Shown here piece after piece: positions 7,187-14,259 of a stretch of 17,241 nucleotides of DNA (positions within the stretch are counted from its first letter, which is position 1; every line of letters begins with the position of its first letter). The stretch spans positions 1-17,241 of the forward strand of contig JALOPO010000013.1 of NCBI GenBank assembly GCA_025453855.1, in the 5' to 3' direction. This stretch comes from Gemmatimonadaceae bacterium (GTDB taxonomy: Bacteria > Gemmatimonadota > Gemmatimonadetes > Gemmatimonadales > Gemmatimonadaceae). The notes beneath the pieces are model-generated. The model searched no databases. It had not been told where the DNA came from and saw only the letters and a list, made by a program, of their open reading frames with translations. The position numbers were made by a program, and so were the translations under genes.

Positions 7187-7536
7187 GTCTTGCTTTCCTC
7201 GGCTGGAGTGTAGCCCCTCCCTCATGGAGCGGCCGTGGCGCAGCGTGTCGCGCTCTCACGGGGGGCGCGGGCGCTGAATCGGAGCGGCAAGCCACACGCT
7301 CGTCCGTCGCACCGGCCGGGCTGACGCACCTGCTCATCACGACGTCGAGCGATTGCGCTGACGTCACGCGCAGCTTGAAGCCGCGAGGGACATCACCTGC
7401 CCAATACGGCTACCGAATGCGTGGGGGGACACCTGTGACGGCACGACCGGCGCCTAGCGACTGCCCTTGGGGGGCGGGCTGCTTCTCCACGACGGGCCCC
7501 TCGCGGACGGCTCGCAGGCCGCCGTACGCTCGAGAC
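7187..7536. promoter_or_regulatory. 350-bp divergent intergenic region with paired palindromes
   Basis: This gap separates the sigma-like gene (minus) from a small plus-strand gene and should hold both promoters. I see no good -35/-10 pair. Two 8-bp palindromes with ACGT cores lie 19 bp apart, CGACGTCG (7340-7347) and TGACGTCA (7359-7366), placing them on nearly the same helix face and making them operator candidates. Nothing else stands out. Confidence 0.35.
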
Positions 7537-7839
7537 ATGACGACATCATCCCCGACCCCGACTGGAGCCGCGCGCGCGTCGCGTGCTCGACTGACCGCTC
7601 ACTCTTGGCTCACCTTCGGCGAGGTCGCCCACCTCCTGCGGCTTCCGCCTCATGCGCGCCGCTACTTGCAACGCCGGCTGCTGGGCACGGCGTGGGCAGA
7701 CACGCTGCAGATCCAGCGCCTCGCCGGTGCGCACGGTCGTGAGCTCGCTACACCACCGGGCAGCCCGGCCCCCTGGGTCATGTCCCGACGTTTGGTGCTC
7801 ACCCACCGGCGGGCGTTGCTGATCCACCTGTTCGGCTGA
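7537..7839 (+). CDS. small basic protein, possible DNA-binding/excisionase-like
   Basis: 100-residue basic protein. The central stretch LTFGEVAHLLRLPPHARRYLQRRLLG (about 25-50) has the rhythm of the MerR/excisionase-type helix-turn-helix, where a conserved opening helix carries E-V-A followed by a hydrophobic pair. I cannot confirm the fold. The ATG at 7537 is preceded by only a weak ribosome binding site, but third-position GC through the frame is high. It is divergent from the sigma-like gene and ends opposite the 874-residue recombinase-like gene across a perfect terminator hairpin, which supports it being expressed. A recombination directionality factor would be consistent with size, charge and setting; this is inference. 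Confidence 0.5.
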   Translation: MTTSSPTPTGAARASRARLTAHSWLTFGEVAHLLRLPPHARRYLQRRLLGTAWADTLQIQRLAGAHGRELATPPGSPAPWVMSRRLVLTHRRALLIHLFG

Positions 7840-7865
7840 CAGAGAACGCGGCCCCAGAATGAGCG

Positions 7866-7900
7866 CGCCGCACCGCGCCTCGTGGAGGCGCGGTGCGGCG
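7866..7900. terminator. bidirectional terminator, perfect 16-bp stem
   Basis: CGCCGCACCGCGCCTC (7866-7881) pairs perfectly with GAGGCGCGGTGCGGCG (7885-7900) around the loop GTG. It lies between the stop codons of two convergent genes (7839 plus strand and 7924 minus strand), the expected place for a shared terminator. No T-tract is present on either side, as is common in GC-rich genomes. Confidence 0.8.
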
Positions 7901-7923
7901 TGACTGCTCCGCCGTGCGTCCGC

Positions 7924-10548
7924 TCAGCGCGGCTTTCGGCTTCGCACCGCGATGATGCGAACATCGGCCCCCTGCCGCCGCCGCATCCATGCCATGGCGA
8001 GGGCGCGGGGCATGCGCTCTATCTCGCCCGCGCGGGCCGCACGACTCCACGCATCCCAGAGGGCTGCGAAGTTCGGACGCCGGCCGGGCATCACGAGGTA
8101 GTCAACGACGGAACGCTGGTGGAGGAGCGGATGGCGCCAGTCGGTGGCCTCGCTCAGGGCCGAGTGCTTCGCGGTGTCGATGGGCACCGAGTAGTCCTTC
8201 CTCAGGGTGCTGACGCGGTCGGTCGTCGCGCGCGCTGCCAAGGCGTCCGGCTCGAATCGGGTGACATGTCCCGTGCTGTCGCACCGCTCGAACGTGACGC
8301 CGTCGAGTCCGAGGACGCCCAGGCAGTGCGTCGCCCACCACAGGCGTGTCACGTGGGGGGTGAGGAGCCACGGCCACCGCCGCGCGGCCTCGCCGTCGTC
8401 CAGAGGGATCGGCTCGCCGATGATCCCGTACTCGTGCAGCCTCATGGCACGCAGGGCGGCGAGCAGCGCAGCCCTGAAGCGCACCCTGAGCCCGTGGGTA
8501 TCGGCGTATGCCCCAGGCGTCGCCTTGCCGCGCCGCGGGCGCCGCCACTTGCCGCCGTCGGTCACGAACAGCGCGAACGACCCGGCGTGAAGTGCGTCCC
8601 GCATCGTTGCGTCGGCGGCGATCAGGCCCCGACGCTTGAGCGTGGGGAGCCAGACGTGCGTGAGGTACTCGGCCAGCCACCCGTAATCCACCGCGACGCG
8701 AGGCCACTGCCAGTGTCGCTGCCCGAAGTTCCTCGTCTTCAGCGTCGCGAGCTCATTCCCGAGCTCGTGAGCTGCGTTGGTCCCACCATAGTGCGAGTCC
8801 ACCCGGGTGATCTTCTCGAGTGACCCGTCCGCCGCGTAGGTCGCCTCGATGGTGACCTCCGTGTTGCGTACGCCCACGCGGGCGGCCCAGTGGTTGCGGC
8901 AGCGAACGGGATCGCCGACGAATGCGGCAAAGGCCAGCCACTGCCGGAGGCCCTCGCGGTAGGCCTCTGCCGCCCGGTCGAGTTCCGGGTGCGACTCGCT
9001 CGCCTGCGTCCTGCGGTCGACGGGCTCGTCTTCCTGCGCATCGAGCCGGCTTCGCAGGCCGTCGTGCACCGCCAGCAGGCGGGGCAGCTCGCACTCGGTC
9101 CACCACGGCAACGCGAAGCTGAGCGCCCACGGTAGGGAGAACATGGTCGCCGCCTCGCGCTTGTTCTTGACGGGCGCCTCGGTGCCGAGCACGGACACGA
9201 GCATCGCGCGCGCCGTGCTCCATGTCGCCTCCGCCTGGGCGCGCTCGGCGGCAGCCGTCGGCGCGAGCACGCGGCCCTTGGTGTGGACGGCCGCCACATG
9301 CTGCGCCGCGCGCCACGCCGCGTCCGCGTCGGCTCGGACGGAGGGCACGACGCCACTGGAGAGCCCCGGAGATGCCTTGAGCAGTAGGCCGGTCCGGGCT
9401 GCCCACACGAGCACGGCCACAAGAGCGGGCAGCCCGTCGGGCGTGGCTTCGGTTTCGCCGAGCAGAGAGTCGTCGCGTACCGCGCTGCGTTGCTGCACTT
9501 CGCGCTCGTCGAGGTAGATCGGCAGTAGCTCCGTCCACCACCACCAGAGGCGCGGCGTACGGGCGAGGTCGCCAGGGACGACCCCCGCCTGTGCCGCGTG
9601 AAAGGCAAAAGCCACAATGCGGAGGAGTGCGGCCTCCATGTGGTCCAACGTCGTCTCCGCGCAGGTGATGCCCCCGGTGCGACGCAGCGCCTGCCATCGC
9701 TCGACGAGCGCCACCAGCGCCGGGACGACTGGACGAGCGATGTCCAGATGGCCGGCGACGGTGCCGGCGAGTCGACGGCTGGCGACGAGTCGGGCGGGCA
9801 CGGGCCAGTGCGGAACCCCGGGGATCTGCAGGGCCGCCAGTTGCCCCATGGCGGAGCGCACAGCGAACCGCGTCTGGCGCTTCGGGACAAGCACCGCAAG
9901 GCGCTCCCCCAAGGCGAGCGGCTCATTCGGAAGCTCGTCTGGTCGGAGCTCTGCCGCGGTGCAGGCCACCGCCAGGTGCATCAGGCCCGTGACGACCCCC
10001 TCGGTGACCGCCGGGCGGTGGGCGCGCACCGCCGCGACCACCTGCTGCCATTCACCGGTGAGCCGCGAGGTGCGGAGATGCAGGGGCGCCTTGTCGCTGA
10101 AGCCTGACACGAGGGCCGTCAGGAGCCGACTGGCCCGCGTGCGGGCGGTGCGGCGCGAGTCGGGCGTGCTCCGCAACGACGCCACCGCCTCAGGAACGCG
10201 GTGCAGGAGCGCTCGGATGTCGTCTCCTGCGGTCCCGTGCTCGAGCGCGTAGCGCGCGCGCCCCACGCTCGCCTCGTCAGAGGCGAGGGTCGAGAGCGCG
10301 GCGTGCACGAGCCCAGAGTGGACGTCGCTCCATGCGGACTGTACAGTGCTGGGGGACCACGTCCCCCAGCGCCCCTCCTCGCCGAGGCACTTGGCCGTCA
10401 GGCCGGCACGCAGGTGCGGCTGCACGAGCGCGTGGAGATCCGCGAAGCGGATCGGCTGGGCGAGGGAAAGACGGTGCGCGAGTCCCCGGGCTGCCTTGGT
10501 TCGACGGCGCGACGGGCCATGATCCTTGTTCGTGCGGTTTCGCTGCAT
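7924..10548 (-). CDS. large divergent tyrosine-recombinase-like protein
   Basis: 874-residue protein, mostly unrecognised. The C-terminal third carries a plausible, heavily inserted version of the tyrosine recombinase catalytic set. Box I candidate is DPVRCRNHWAARVG (Arg 549 or 551). Box II is TPHVTRLWWATHCLG, fitting HxxR with His 732 and Arg 735. A third box RHPLLHQRSVVDYLV has His 806 and candidate nucleophile Tyr 817, the usual order at near-usual His-Tyr spacing. The interval between Arg 735 and His 806 is about 70 residues, far more than the roughly 23 common in the family. The long N-terminal part is rich in Leu, Ala and Trp and matches no domain I know. The ATG at 10548 is supported by GGAGG four bases upstream; extension to 10674 would run through intergenic repeats. 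It is transcribed towards the terminator at 7866-7900. It could be an active recombinase, a structural partner of the other recombinase, or a DNA-binding relic of one. Confidence 0.6.
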   Translation of the reverse strand: MQRNRTNKDHGPSRRRTKAARGLAHRLSLAQPIRFADLHALVQPHLRAGLTAKCLGEEGRWGTWSPSTVQSAWSDVHSGLVHAALSTLASDEASVGRARYALEHGTAGDDIRALLHRVPEAVASLRSTPDSRRTARTRASRLLTALVSGFSDKAPLHLRTSRLTGEWQQVVAAVRAHRPAVTEGVVTGLMHLAVACTAAELRPDELPNEPLALGERLAVLVPKRQTRFAVRSAMGQLAALQIPGVPHWPVPARLVASRRLAGTVAGHLDIARPVVPALVALVERWQALRRTGGITCAETTLDHMEAALLRIVAFAFHAAQAGVVPGDLARTPRLWWWWTELLPIYLDEREVQQRSAVRDDSLLGETEATPDGLPALVAVLVWAARTGLLLKASPGLSSGVVPSVRADADAAWRAAQHVAAVHTKGRVLAPTAAAERAQAEATWSTARAMLVSVLGTEAPVKNKREAATMFSLPWALSFALPWWTECELPRLLAVHDGLRSRLDAQEDEPVDRRTQASESHPELDRAAEAYREGLRQWLAFAAFVGDPVRCRNHWAARVGVRNTEVTIEATYAADGSLEKITRVDSHYGGTNAAHELGNELATLKTRNFGQRHWQWPRVAVDYGWLAEYLTHVWLPTLKRRGLIAADATMRDALHAGSFALFVTDGGKWRRPRRGKATPGAYADTHGLRVRFRAALLAALRAMRLHEYGIIGEPIPLDDGEAARRWPWLLTPHVTRLWWATHCLGVLGLDGVTFERCDSTGHVTRFEPDALAARATTDRVSTLRKDYSVPIDTAKHSALSEATDWRHPLLHQRSVVDYLVMPGRRPNFAALWDAWSRAARAGEIERMPRALAMAWMRRRQGADVRIIAVRSRKPR

Positions 10549-10656
10549 GCTGCCTCCGAAGTTGAGGTGGTGATGCGAGTGTCCTCGCGGAGGCAGGCTG
10601 CCCGCTGGTGGCGGGGGGCGGCGAGGCGCTTGTGCGGGCGCGGGCAGCCCACGGCT

Positions 10657-10676
10657 CGGGTCACGCCGGGTCACGC
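10657..10676 (+). repeat. tandem 10-bp repeat CGGGTCACGC x2
   Basis: CGGGTCACGC is repeated perfectly head to tail at 10657-10666 and 10667-10676. A related pair sharing CGGGTCA at the same 10-bp pitch and orientation is about 107 bp further on. One helical turn per unit would present both copies on the same DNA face, as in operators for multimeric regulators. Confidence 0.65.
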
Positions 10677-10729
10677 ACTTAGGGCAGCGCTTTGTACGGC
10701 TTGGACATCTTCTTCATCGGCGAGATTTG

Positions 10730-10748
10730 GTTGTCCGTACCGAACAAC
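10730..10748. promoter_or_regulatory. 19-bp near-palindrome, candidate operator
   Basis: GTTGTCCG and CGAACAAC flank the centre TAC; seven of eight base pairs match (only C10735/A10743 fails). The element lies between the two pairs of 10-bp repeats, upstream of the recombinase-like gene. Its size and symmetry are typical for a dimeric repressor site. Role inferred. Confidence 0.45.
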
Positions 10749-10772
10749 TCGACCGACCGTCGGCGCGGCTGT

Positions 10773-10792
10773 CGGGTCAAATCGGGTCACGG
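10773..10792 (+). repeat. second tandem pair, CGGGTCAAAT / CGGGTCACGG
   Basis: Two 10-bp units share CGGGTCA at 10773-10779 and 10783-10789. They match the repeat at 10657-10676 in core, orientation and pitch, giving four copies of the heptamer in the 375-bp intergenic region. Confidence 0.6.
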
Positions 10793-10875
10793 CAACGGTT
10801 TGCCACCCCATTGGTTCGGGCTGTGACCGGTCGAGGCTACAACAAGGGCATGGCATGAGTCGGCGGCTCGGAGGG

Positions 10876-10909
10876 CCCGGCGTGCGGGTCTTTTCGCCCG
10901 CACGCCGGG
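10876..10909 (-). terminator. terminator of the KfrA-like gene
   Basis: CCCGGCGTGCGGG (10876-10888) pairs perfectly with CCCGCACGCCGGG (10897-10909), a 13-bp stem with an 8-nt loop, starting about 14 bp beyond the stop codon of the minus-strand gene ending at 10924. Position and strength support termination. No T-tract follows. Confidence 0.75.
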
Positions 10910-10923
10910 GTGCACCGCGGAGC

Positions 10924-11754
10924 CTACGTCGTCTTCCTCACCGCCGGCTTGCGGACGTGGACGCGACGCTGCGTGCCCACGCGCATGGAGTCGAACAGAG
11001 CGCGGAGGTCGGCCATGGCGCGTCCCGTCGCCTCGAGCTCCCCGCGCAAACGAGCGGCCTCCGTCTTCTCGTTTACGAGCCCCTCGGCGAGCCGCCTCGT
11101 CTCGGCCTCGGCCTGTTCTGCGCGAGCCAGCGCGGACCTCAGGTCGGCGCTCGCCCTGGTCAGCGCCTCCGCGGCTTGCGCGTGGCTCGCCACTTCGCGC
11201 GCCACCTGCGTTCGCAGCTGCTGGACCTCCTCCTCTGCCCGCGCACCTCGCCCCCTCGCCTCGTCCGCCTCTCGGGCGCTGAGGGCGTGCGCGGCGCGCT
11301 CGGCTTCCGCCATCGCGCGTGTGGCCGCTGCATCCTCGTGAGCGCCCTTGAGCACATCCAGAAGGTTGCTGCGCTCCTCCTGCAGCTCGTGGACGTTCTG
11401 CAAGAGTCGCCGGATCTCCGCATCCCGGCTGGTCGCCACCTGCGCCCCATACTCGCTCCGTGCCTGCAGGGCGATGCGCTTGAGCCGCGCTGCCGCCTCC
11501 GTCCACTGCTCCTCAGCGCCGCCCTCGAACGTGTCGGCAGCCAAGCTCTGCGACTCGCTCTCGGACGTGGCCTCGGCACCCGTCGGCGCCTGCGTCTCCT
11601 GATGCACCGTCACGAGGATGCGCCCTGCCACCTCACCGCTGCAGCTCGCATCCTCCCGCAGCCGCCTGACGGTGAGAGCGCCTCGCTCGCGCAGGGCGCG
11701 CGCCACCTCGAGGATCTCGTTCCAACGGGCCGACCCAGGCTCGATCTTCTGCAT
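10924..11754 (-). CDS. KfrA-like DNA-binding coiled-coil protein
   Basis: 276-residue protein with the KfrA plan: a compact N-terminal DNA-binding region (about 10-55, WNEILEVARALRERGALTVR with LREDASCSGEVAGRILVTV) and then a long Ala/Glu/Arg-rich coiled coil (about 95-255) with heptad-like spacing and no helix breakers. It ends in a short basic tail. KfrA proteins of broad-host-range plasmids bind iterated sites in their own promoter, repress it and assist plasmid stability; some mobile islands carry relatives that share only the architecture. The ATG at 11754 has AAGGAAGG upstream. An upstream in-frame ATG at 11961 would add 69 Pro/Ala-rich residues and cannot be excluded. The array of palindromic sites at 11980-12058 lies upstream and is the natural candidate operator. 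The assignment rests on architecture, since coiled coils mislead similarity. Confidence 0.65.
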   Translation of the reverse strand: MQKIEPGSARWNEILEVARALRERGALTVRRLREDASCSGEVAGRILVTVHQETQAPTGAEATSESESQSLAADTFEGGAEEQWTEAAARLKRIALQARSEYGAQVATSRDAEIRRLLQNVHELQEERSNLLDVLKGAHEDAAATRAMAEAERAAHALSAREADEARGRGARAEEEVQQLRTQVAREVASHAQAAEALTRASADLRSALARAEQAEAETRRLAEGLVNEKTEAARLRGELEATGRAMADLRALFDSMRVGTQRRVHVRKPAVRKTT

Positions 11755-11874
11755 CCTGCCTTCCTTGCTCTGGTCTCCCCCCTTCACTCCTCCGGTCGGT
11801 CGAGCCGGCGAGGCAGGGGAGCCGGACCGGCAGGGCGCCCCGAGGGGTACCGCCGTCGGCCCGGCACGGAGAGT

Positions 11875-11886
11875 CTGGCGCGCCAG
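11875..11886. promoter_or_regulatory. perfect 12-bp palindrome in the KfrA-like leader
   Basis: CTGGCGCGCCAG is perfectly self-complementary and extends outward as AG-N-CTGGCGCGCCAG-N-CT. It lies between the iterated sites and the favoured start codon, 121 bp upstream of that codon. In GC-rich DNA such palindromes arise by chance more easily, so I give it modest weight as an operator. Confidence 0.3.
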
Positions 11887-11979
11887 GCTGGGGGCGCCCG
11901 CCCGGGCGTGGATGGCGGGGGGAGAGGCCGCATCGACGAGGGCCGGTGACCGCTCGGACATGGTGGCGGGCCGCGCCCC

Positions 11980-12058
11980 GATCCGGATCGCGGGACGATC
12001 CGGGTCGGACGCTGATCCGGATCGACTGAGTATCCCGATCCCGAAGTCGATCCGGATC
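11980..12058. repeat. iteron-like array: five GATCCGGATC-type palindromes at 17-18 bp pitch
   Basis: The 10-bp palindrome GATCCGGATC occurs perfectly at 11980-11989, 12014-12023 and 12049-12058. Between these, GATCCGGGTC (11997-12006, one mismatch) and TATCCCGATC (12031-12040, two mismatches) occupy the intervening slots, so start-to-start spacings are 17, 17, 17 and 18. Regular spacing of symmetric sites is the hallmark of a cooperative binding array. It lies upstream of the minus-strand KfrA-like gene and right at the edge of the cargo region. Likely operator, partition-type or origin-type site; which of these is inference. Confidence 0.75.
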
Positions 12059-12179
12059 GGCTTGGCGAGCCGGCTCCTTTAGGACGCAGGCTTGGTCAGA
12101 GAGCTCATTGCTTCCTTGTTCTCGCGCCGAGTATCTGCCTCGGCTCCCGACCCCGACGGATGCGGCGGCCCGCGCTGCG
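12059..12179. other. spacer between iterated sites and the next small ORF
   Basis: The first half of this stretch is locally richer in A/T and has no recognised signal. From about 12,120 the reading frame of the downstream small ORF is already open and third-position GC rises, so coding could begin here with an alternative start such as the TTG at 12108. Confidence 0.3.
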
Positions 12180-12362
12180 ATGACGCCCTACGGGACGTGG
12201 GGCCTCAACAACCCGATTCCGACGCCGTGGGGCGCGATGCGCCACGCGAGCCATGCTTCGGCGAGTGCCCCCGCGCTCCTCGAGGCCGCCGCCCGATGGC
12301 GCCGCGCGGTCACAGTGCGAGACGCGCGCACGAAGGCGATTCTGCCCGAATCGGCGCGCTGA
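12180..12362 (+). CDS. small hypothetical protein
   Basis: 60 residues from the ATG at 12180 (MTPYGTWGLNNPIPTPWG at the start), or 84 from a TTG at 12108. No domain is recognised. The aromatic/Pro/Asn-rich N terminus followed by an Ala-rich amphipathic helix and a basic stretch (ARWRRAVTVRDARTK) is unlike random shadow translation, and third positions are strongly G/C. There is no good ribosome binding site, which lowers confidence. It converges with the membrane-protein gene, with 21 bp between stop codons. It could be a real small gene or the remaining C-terminal part of a longer one. Confidence 0.4.
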   Translation: MTPYGTWGLNNPIPTPWGAMRHASHASASAPALLEAAARWRRAVTVRDARTKAILPESAR

Positions 12363-12383
12363 GTTGCTGCGCGGGCCGGACCG

Positions 12384-13124
12384 TCAGCGCGCGCGGGTCT
12401 TCGGAGGCGCCGGGGCGGGCTGGGCGGGGTCGTAAGCGGCGAGCCGGGCGCGCACGATTTCGAGGTCGCGCCGGAATGCGAGGAACTGCGTCATGCCACG
12501 GGCGTGGTGCGGGGCGGCGGCCAAGCCTGCGGCGAGGTCGTGCTGCCAGCGGGTGTTGTCTGCGTCGGTCTCGGCAGGCGGGATGCTGGCGACAACGGCG
12601 CGGCGCTCCTCACTCCGCGCGGGCTGGTCGGCGATGAGCGTGCGGAACGCAGTGAAGAGGGCACGAACGGCTGCGGCCAAGTCCTCGTCACGCAGGGCCG
12701 GTAGGTGCGGCACGCACTCGGCCTCGAAGCTGTCGAGGGCCTGTGCCTCGGTGCCTGAGAGCGTGATGCCGCGGCACGCCTGTGTGAGAGTCTCATCAAG
12801 CGTGCGGGCGACGGTCGGCCGGGAGAGCGCGTTCTCCGCCAGCAGGCGGAGCCGCCGGCCGAGTCGAATGGCGGCGAGGCGGGACGCGGCGCGGGCTTCG
12901 TCCGCGAGGTAAGCGACGTCGCGGGCGAGGAGCGCGGTCTGGTCGGTAGCGGCTTTGGCCTGCACCTGCGCGGCGTGGGCGGCTGTCCAGGCGAAGTAGC
13001 CGGCGAAGACTGCCGCGACGAGCGTGCCGACCTGCACCCAGAAGCCGAACAGCGCGGCATCGGCCTGCCGGGTGGCTTGGTGGAGCATGGCCGAGTCGAG
13101 CCCCGGATCAAGCAGCGAGAGCAT
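12384..13124 (-). CDS. single-pass membrane protein of unknown function
   Basis: 246-residue protein with one clear membrane segment at about 27-48 (FGFWVQVGTLVAAVFAGYFAW) preceded by a short N-terminal region. The rest is a long, mostly helical soluble domain, with Ala/Arg-rich heptad-like helices at about 50-100 and a Pro-rich basic tail. No enzymatic motif is visible. The arrangement, an N-terminal anchor with a helical cytoplasmic domain, recurs in uncharacterised proteins of defence and phage-related islands, but I cannot assign a family. The ATG at 13124 has only a weak ribosome binding site; an ATG at 13088 is a possible alternative that would remove the first 12 residues and keep the membrane segment. 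Confidence 0.65.
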   Translation of the reverse strand: MLSLLDPGLDSAMLHQATRQADAALFGFWVQVGTLVAAVFAGYFAWTAAHAAQVQAKAATDQTALLARDVAYLADEARAASRLAAIRLGRRLRLLAENALSRPTVARTLDETLTQACRGITLSGTEAQALDSFEAECVPHLPALRDEDLAAAVRALFTAFRTLIADQPARSEERRAVVASIPPAETDADNTRWQHDLAAGLAAAPHHARGMTQFLAFRRDLEIVRARLAAYDPAQPAPAPPKTRAR

Positions 13125-13445
13125 GCCGGAACCCTACCACCTCCCCCCCGTCATCACCACGGACAGCAGTTCGGTAGCCAGCTCCCACCTCCTCCGGGAG
13201 CATCCCTCGAGCCCCCGACTGGATCCACGCTCATTTGCGCCACCGCCGCCCAGTCAACGAGCAGTGGACAGCGCACACCGCGCACTCTCCATTGAATGAC
13301 GCGCAAGTCGGTGCCAAAGGGGGAAGCTCGGGGCAGTTGGGTGGCGGTCCCAGGGTCGTGTGGGGTGGGGTGCGGGCTGGCATCTAGAGCGTTGTCGTCG
13401 TGTGGCCCGTCGGGGCGCGTCGCGGACGGCGTCTCTTTACCGCCC
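13125..13445. other. 321-bp intergenic region, nothing recognised
   Basis: No open frame with convincing codon bias, hairpin, repeat or promoter was found. It should contain the promoter of the membrane-protein gene reading left. Confidence 0.4.
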
Positions 13446-13935
13446 ATGACCTATCAGACCCGCCACCCCTCCGATGCGCCGGGCGCGCGCAGGGGCTCCG
13501 CTACGGACGGGTCGGCTCGGGCACGACGCCCGCCAACGCCTACGAGCGCGCCGCCGCCGCCGAGCCCGCGCCGCCTACGGTTTGCCTCCGGCACAACGAC
13601 GTCCGCGACGCCCCCACCGGCGTCGCCCTGCCCCGGGAAGCGGTCGTCCGGTCCGCCCTCGCCTACGCCCCCAACGAGCCGGTCGGCAGCCTTCCTCTGA
13701 CTCCGGCAGATGGGCCGATCCTAGGGCCCGGCAGGTTCCGGCTCCCCGGGCCGGAAGCCCTCGAGCGCCATCTCGCCTGGTATCTCACCGCCGTCGGCGC
13801 GACGCTGGCGACAAAGCGCCTCGCGCCGTGGCAGGAGGGGCGCGCCGGCGGGTCGACCTCGACAAGCTGCTGGAGGAGCGCCGCCCACCCGCGGGTGACC
13901 TCGGTCGGCGCGAGTCGGGGCGCCGGCGCGACGGA
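13446..13935 (+). pseudogene. frame-disrupted gene remnant of unknown function
   Basis: Strong coding-type third-position bias runs across this stretch but changes frame twice. It opens with ATG at 13446 (MTYQTRHPSDAPGARRG). From about 13490 to 13845 the credible frame is offset and reads LRYGRVGSGTTPANAYERAA and onwards to EALERHLAWYLTAVGATLATK. After about 13848 a third frame continues with VDLDKLLEERRPPAGDLG before bias fades near 13,935. Both switches fall near G-rich runs, so either two indels have inactivated the gene or the sequence carries errors. No domain is recognised. Uninterrupted readings of any one frame include long implausible ends, so I prefer a remnant to an intact CDS. Confidence 0.4.
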
Positions 13936-14259
13936 GGGTCGCCCATCGGCTTCGGTCGACGCTGTTGTCCCCCTCATGTCACGGGGGCGGTTGGCACAAC
14001 CGGCGGACGCCGATCCAGGGCCGAGGGGAGGGTTGGAGCCTCGTCCTGCGAGCCGACGTTGGCAAACCTCACTGCCCTCGCGGAACGGTCCAGCAGCCTG
14101 TTGGATCGGCCATAGTCCCCCGGCTTGCGCCGACCCAATCTTCGGTGATCTGGCTCGCGCGGTGAGCCGGCTAGAATATGTCGAGCTCAGGCTCTCAACA
14201 TTGGTGGGATCGTTCCGTCCAACGAGTTCCCGTAGAGGCCCACGGTCAAGGGAGAGGTG
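13936..14259. other. intergenic region upstream of hsdR
   Basis: About 324 bp with no convincing frame. CTAGAATATG at 14171-14180 contains TAGAAT, a loose -10 word, but no -35 fits at 16-18 bp upstream. A good ribosome binding site, AAGGGAGAGG, sits just before the hsdR start. Confidence 0.35.

Larger units (their letters stand above)
10549..10923. promoter_or_regulatory. 375-bp control region upstream of the 874-residue gene
   Basis: The gap between the KfrA-like stop and the recombinase-like start holds three kinds of structured sequence: tandem 10-bp repeats at 10657-10676 and 10773-10792, a 19-bp near-palindrome at 10730-10748, and the terminator hairpin at 10876-10909. I could not fix a promoter by eye. 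Short minus-strand reading frames here have poor third-position bias and I do not call them genes. Confidence 0.5.

Noticed and set aside
10671..10856. 61-residue minus-strand ORF in the intergenic region
   Set aside because: Third-position bias is poor and it covers the repeat and palindrome elements. No ribosome binding site is visible.
10201..11949. 582-residue plus-strand open frame
   Set aside because: It runs antisense across the KfrA-like gene, the intergenic repeats and the start of the 874-residue gene, ignoring two start sites and a terminator. High GC makes such long antisense frames common.
11980..12058. CRISPR array
   Set aside because: Units are 10-bp palindromes at a 17-bp pitch, far too short for repeats and spacers, and no cas genes are present.
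14172..14177. TAGAAT as the hsdR -10 element
   Set aside because: No acceptable -35 word lies at the right distance, so I left it as a remark only.
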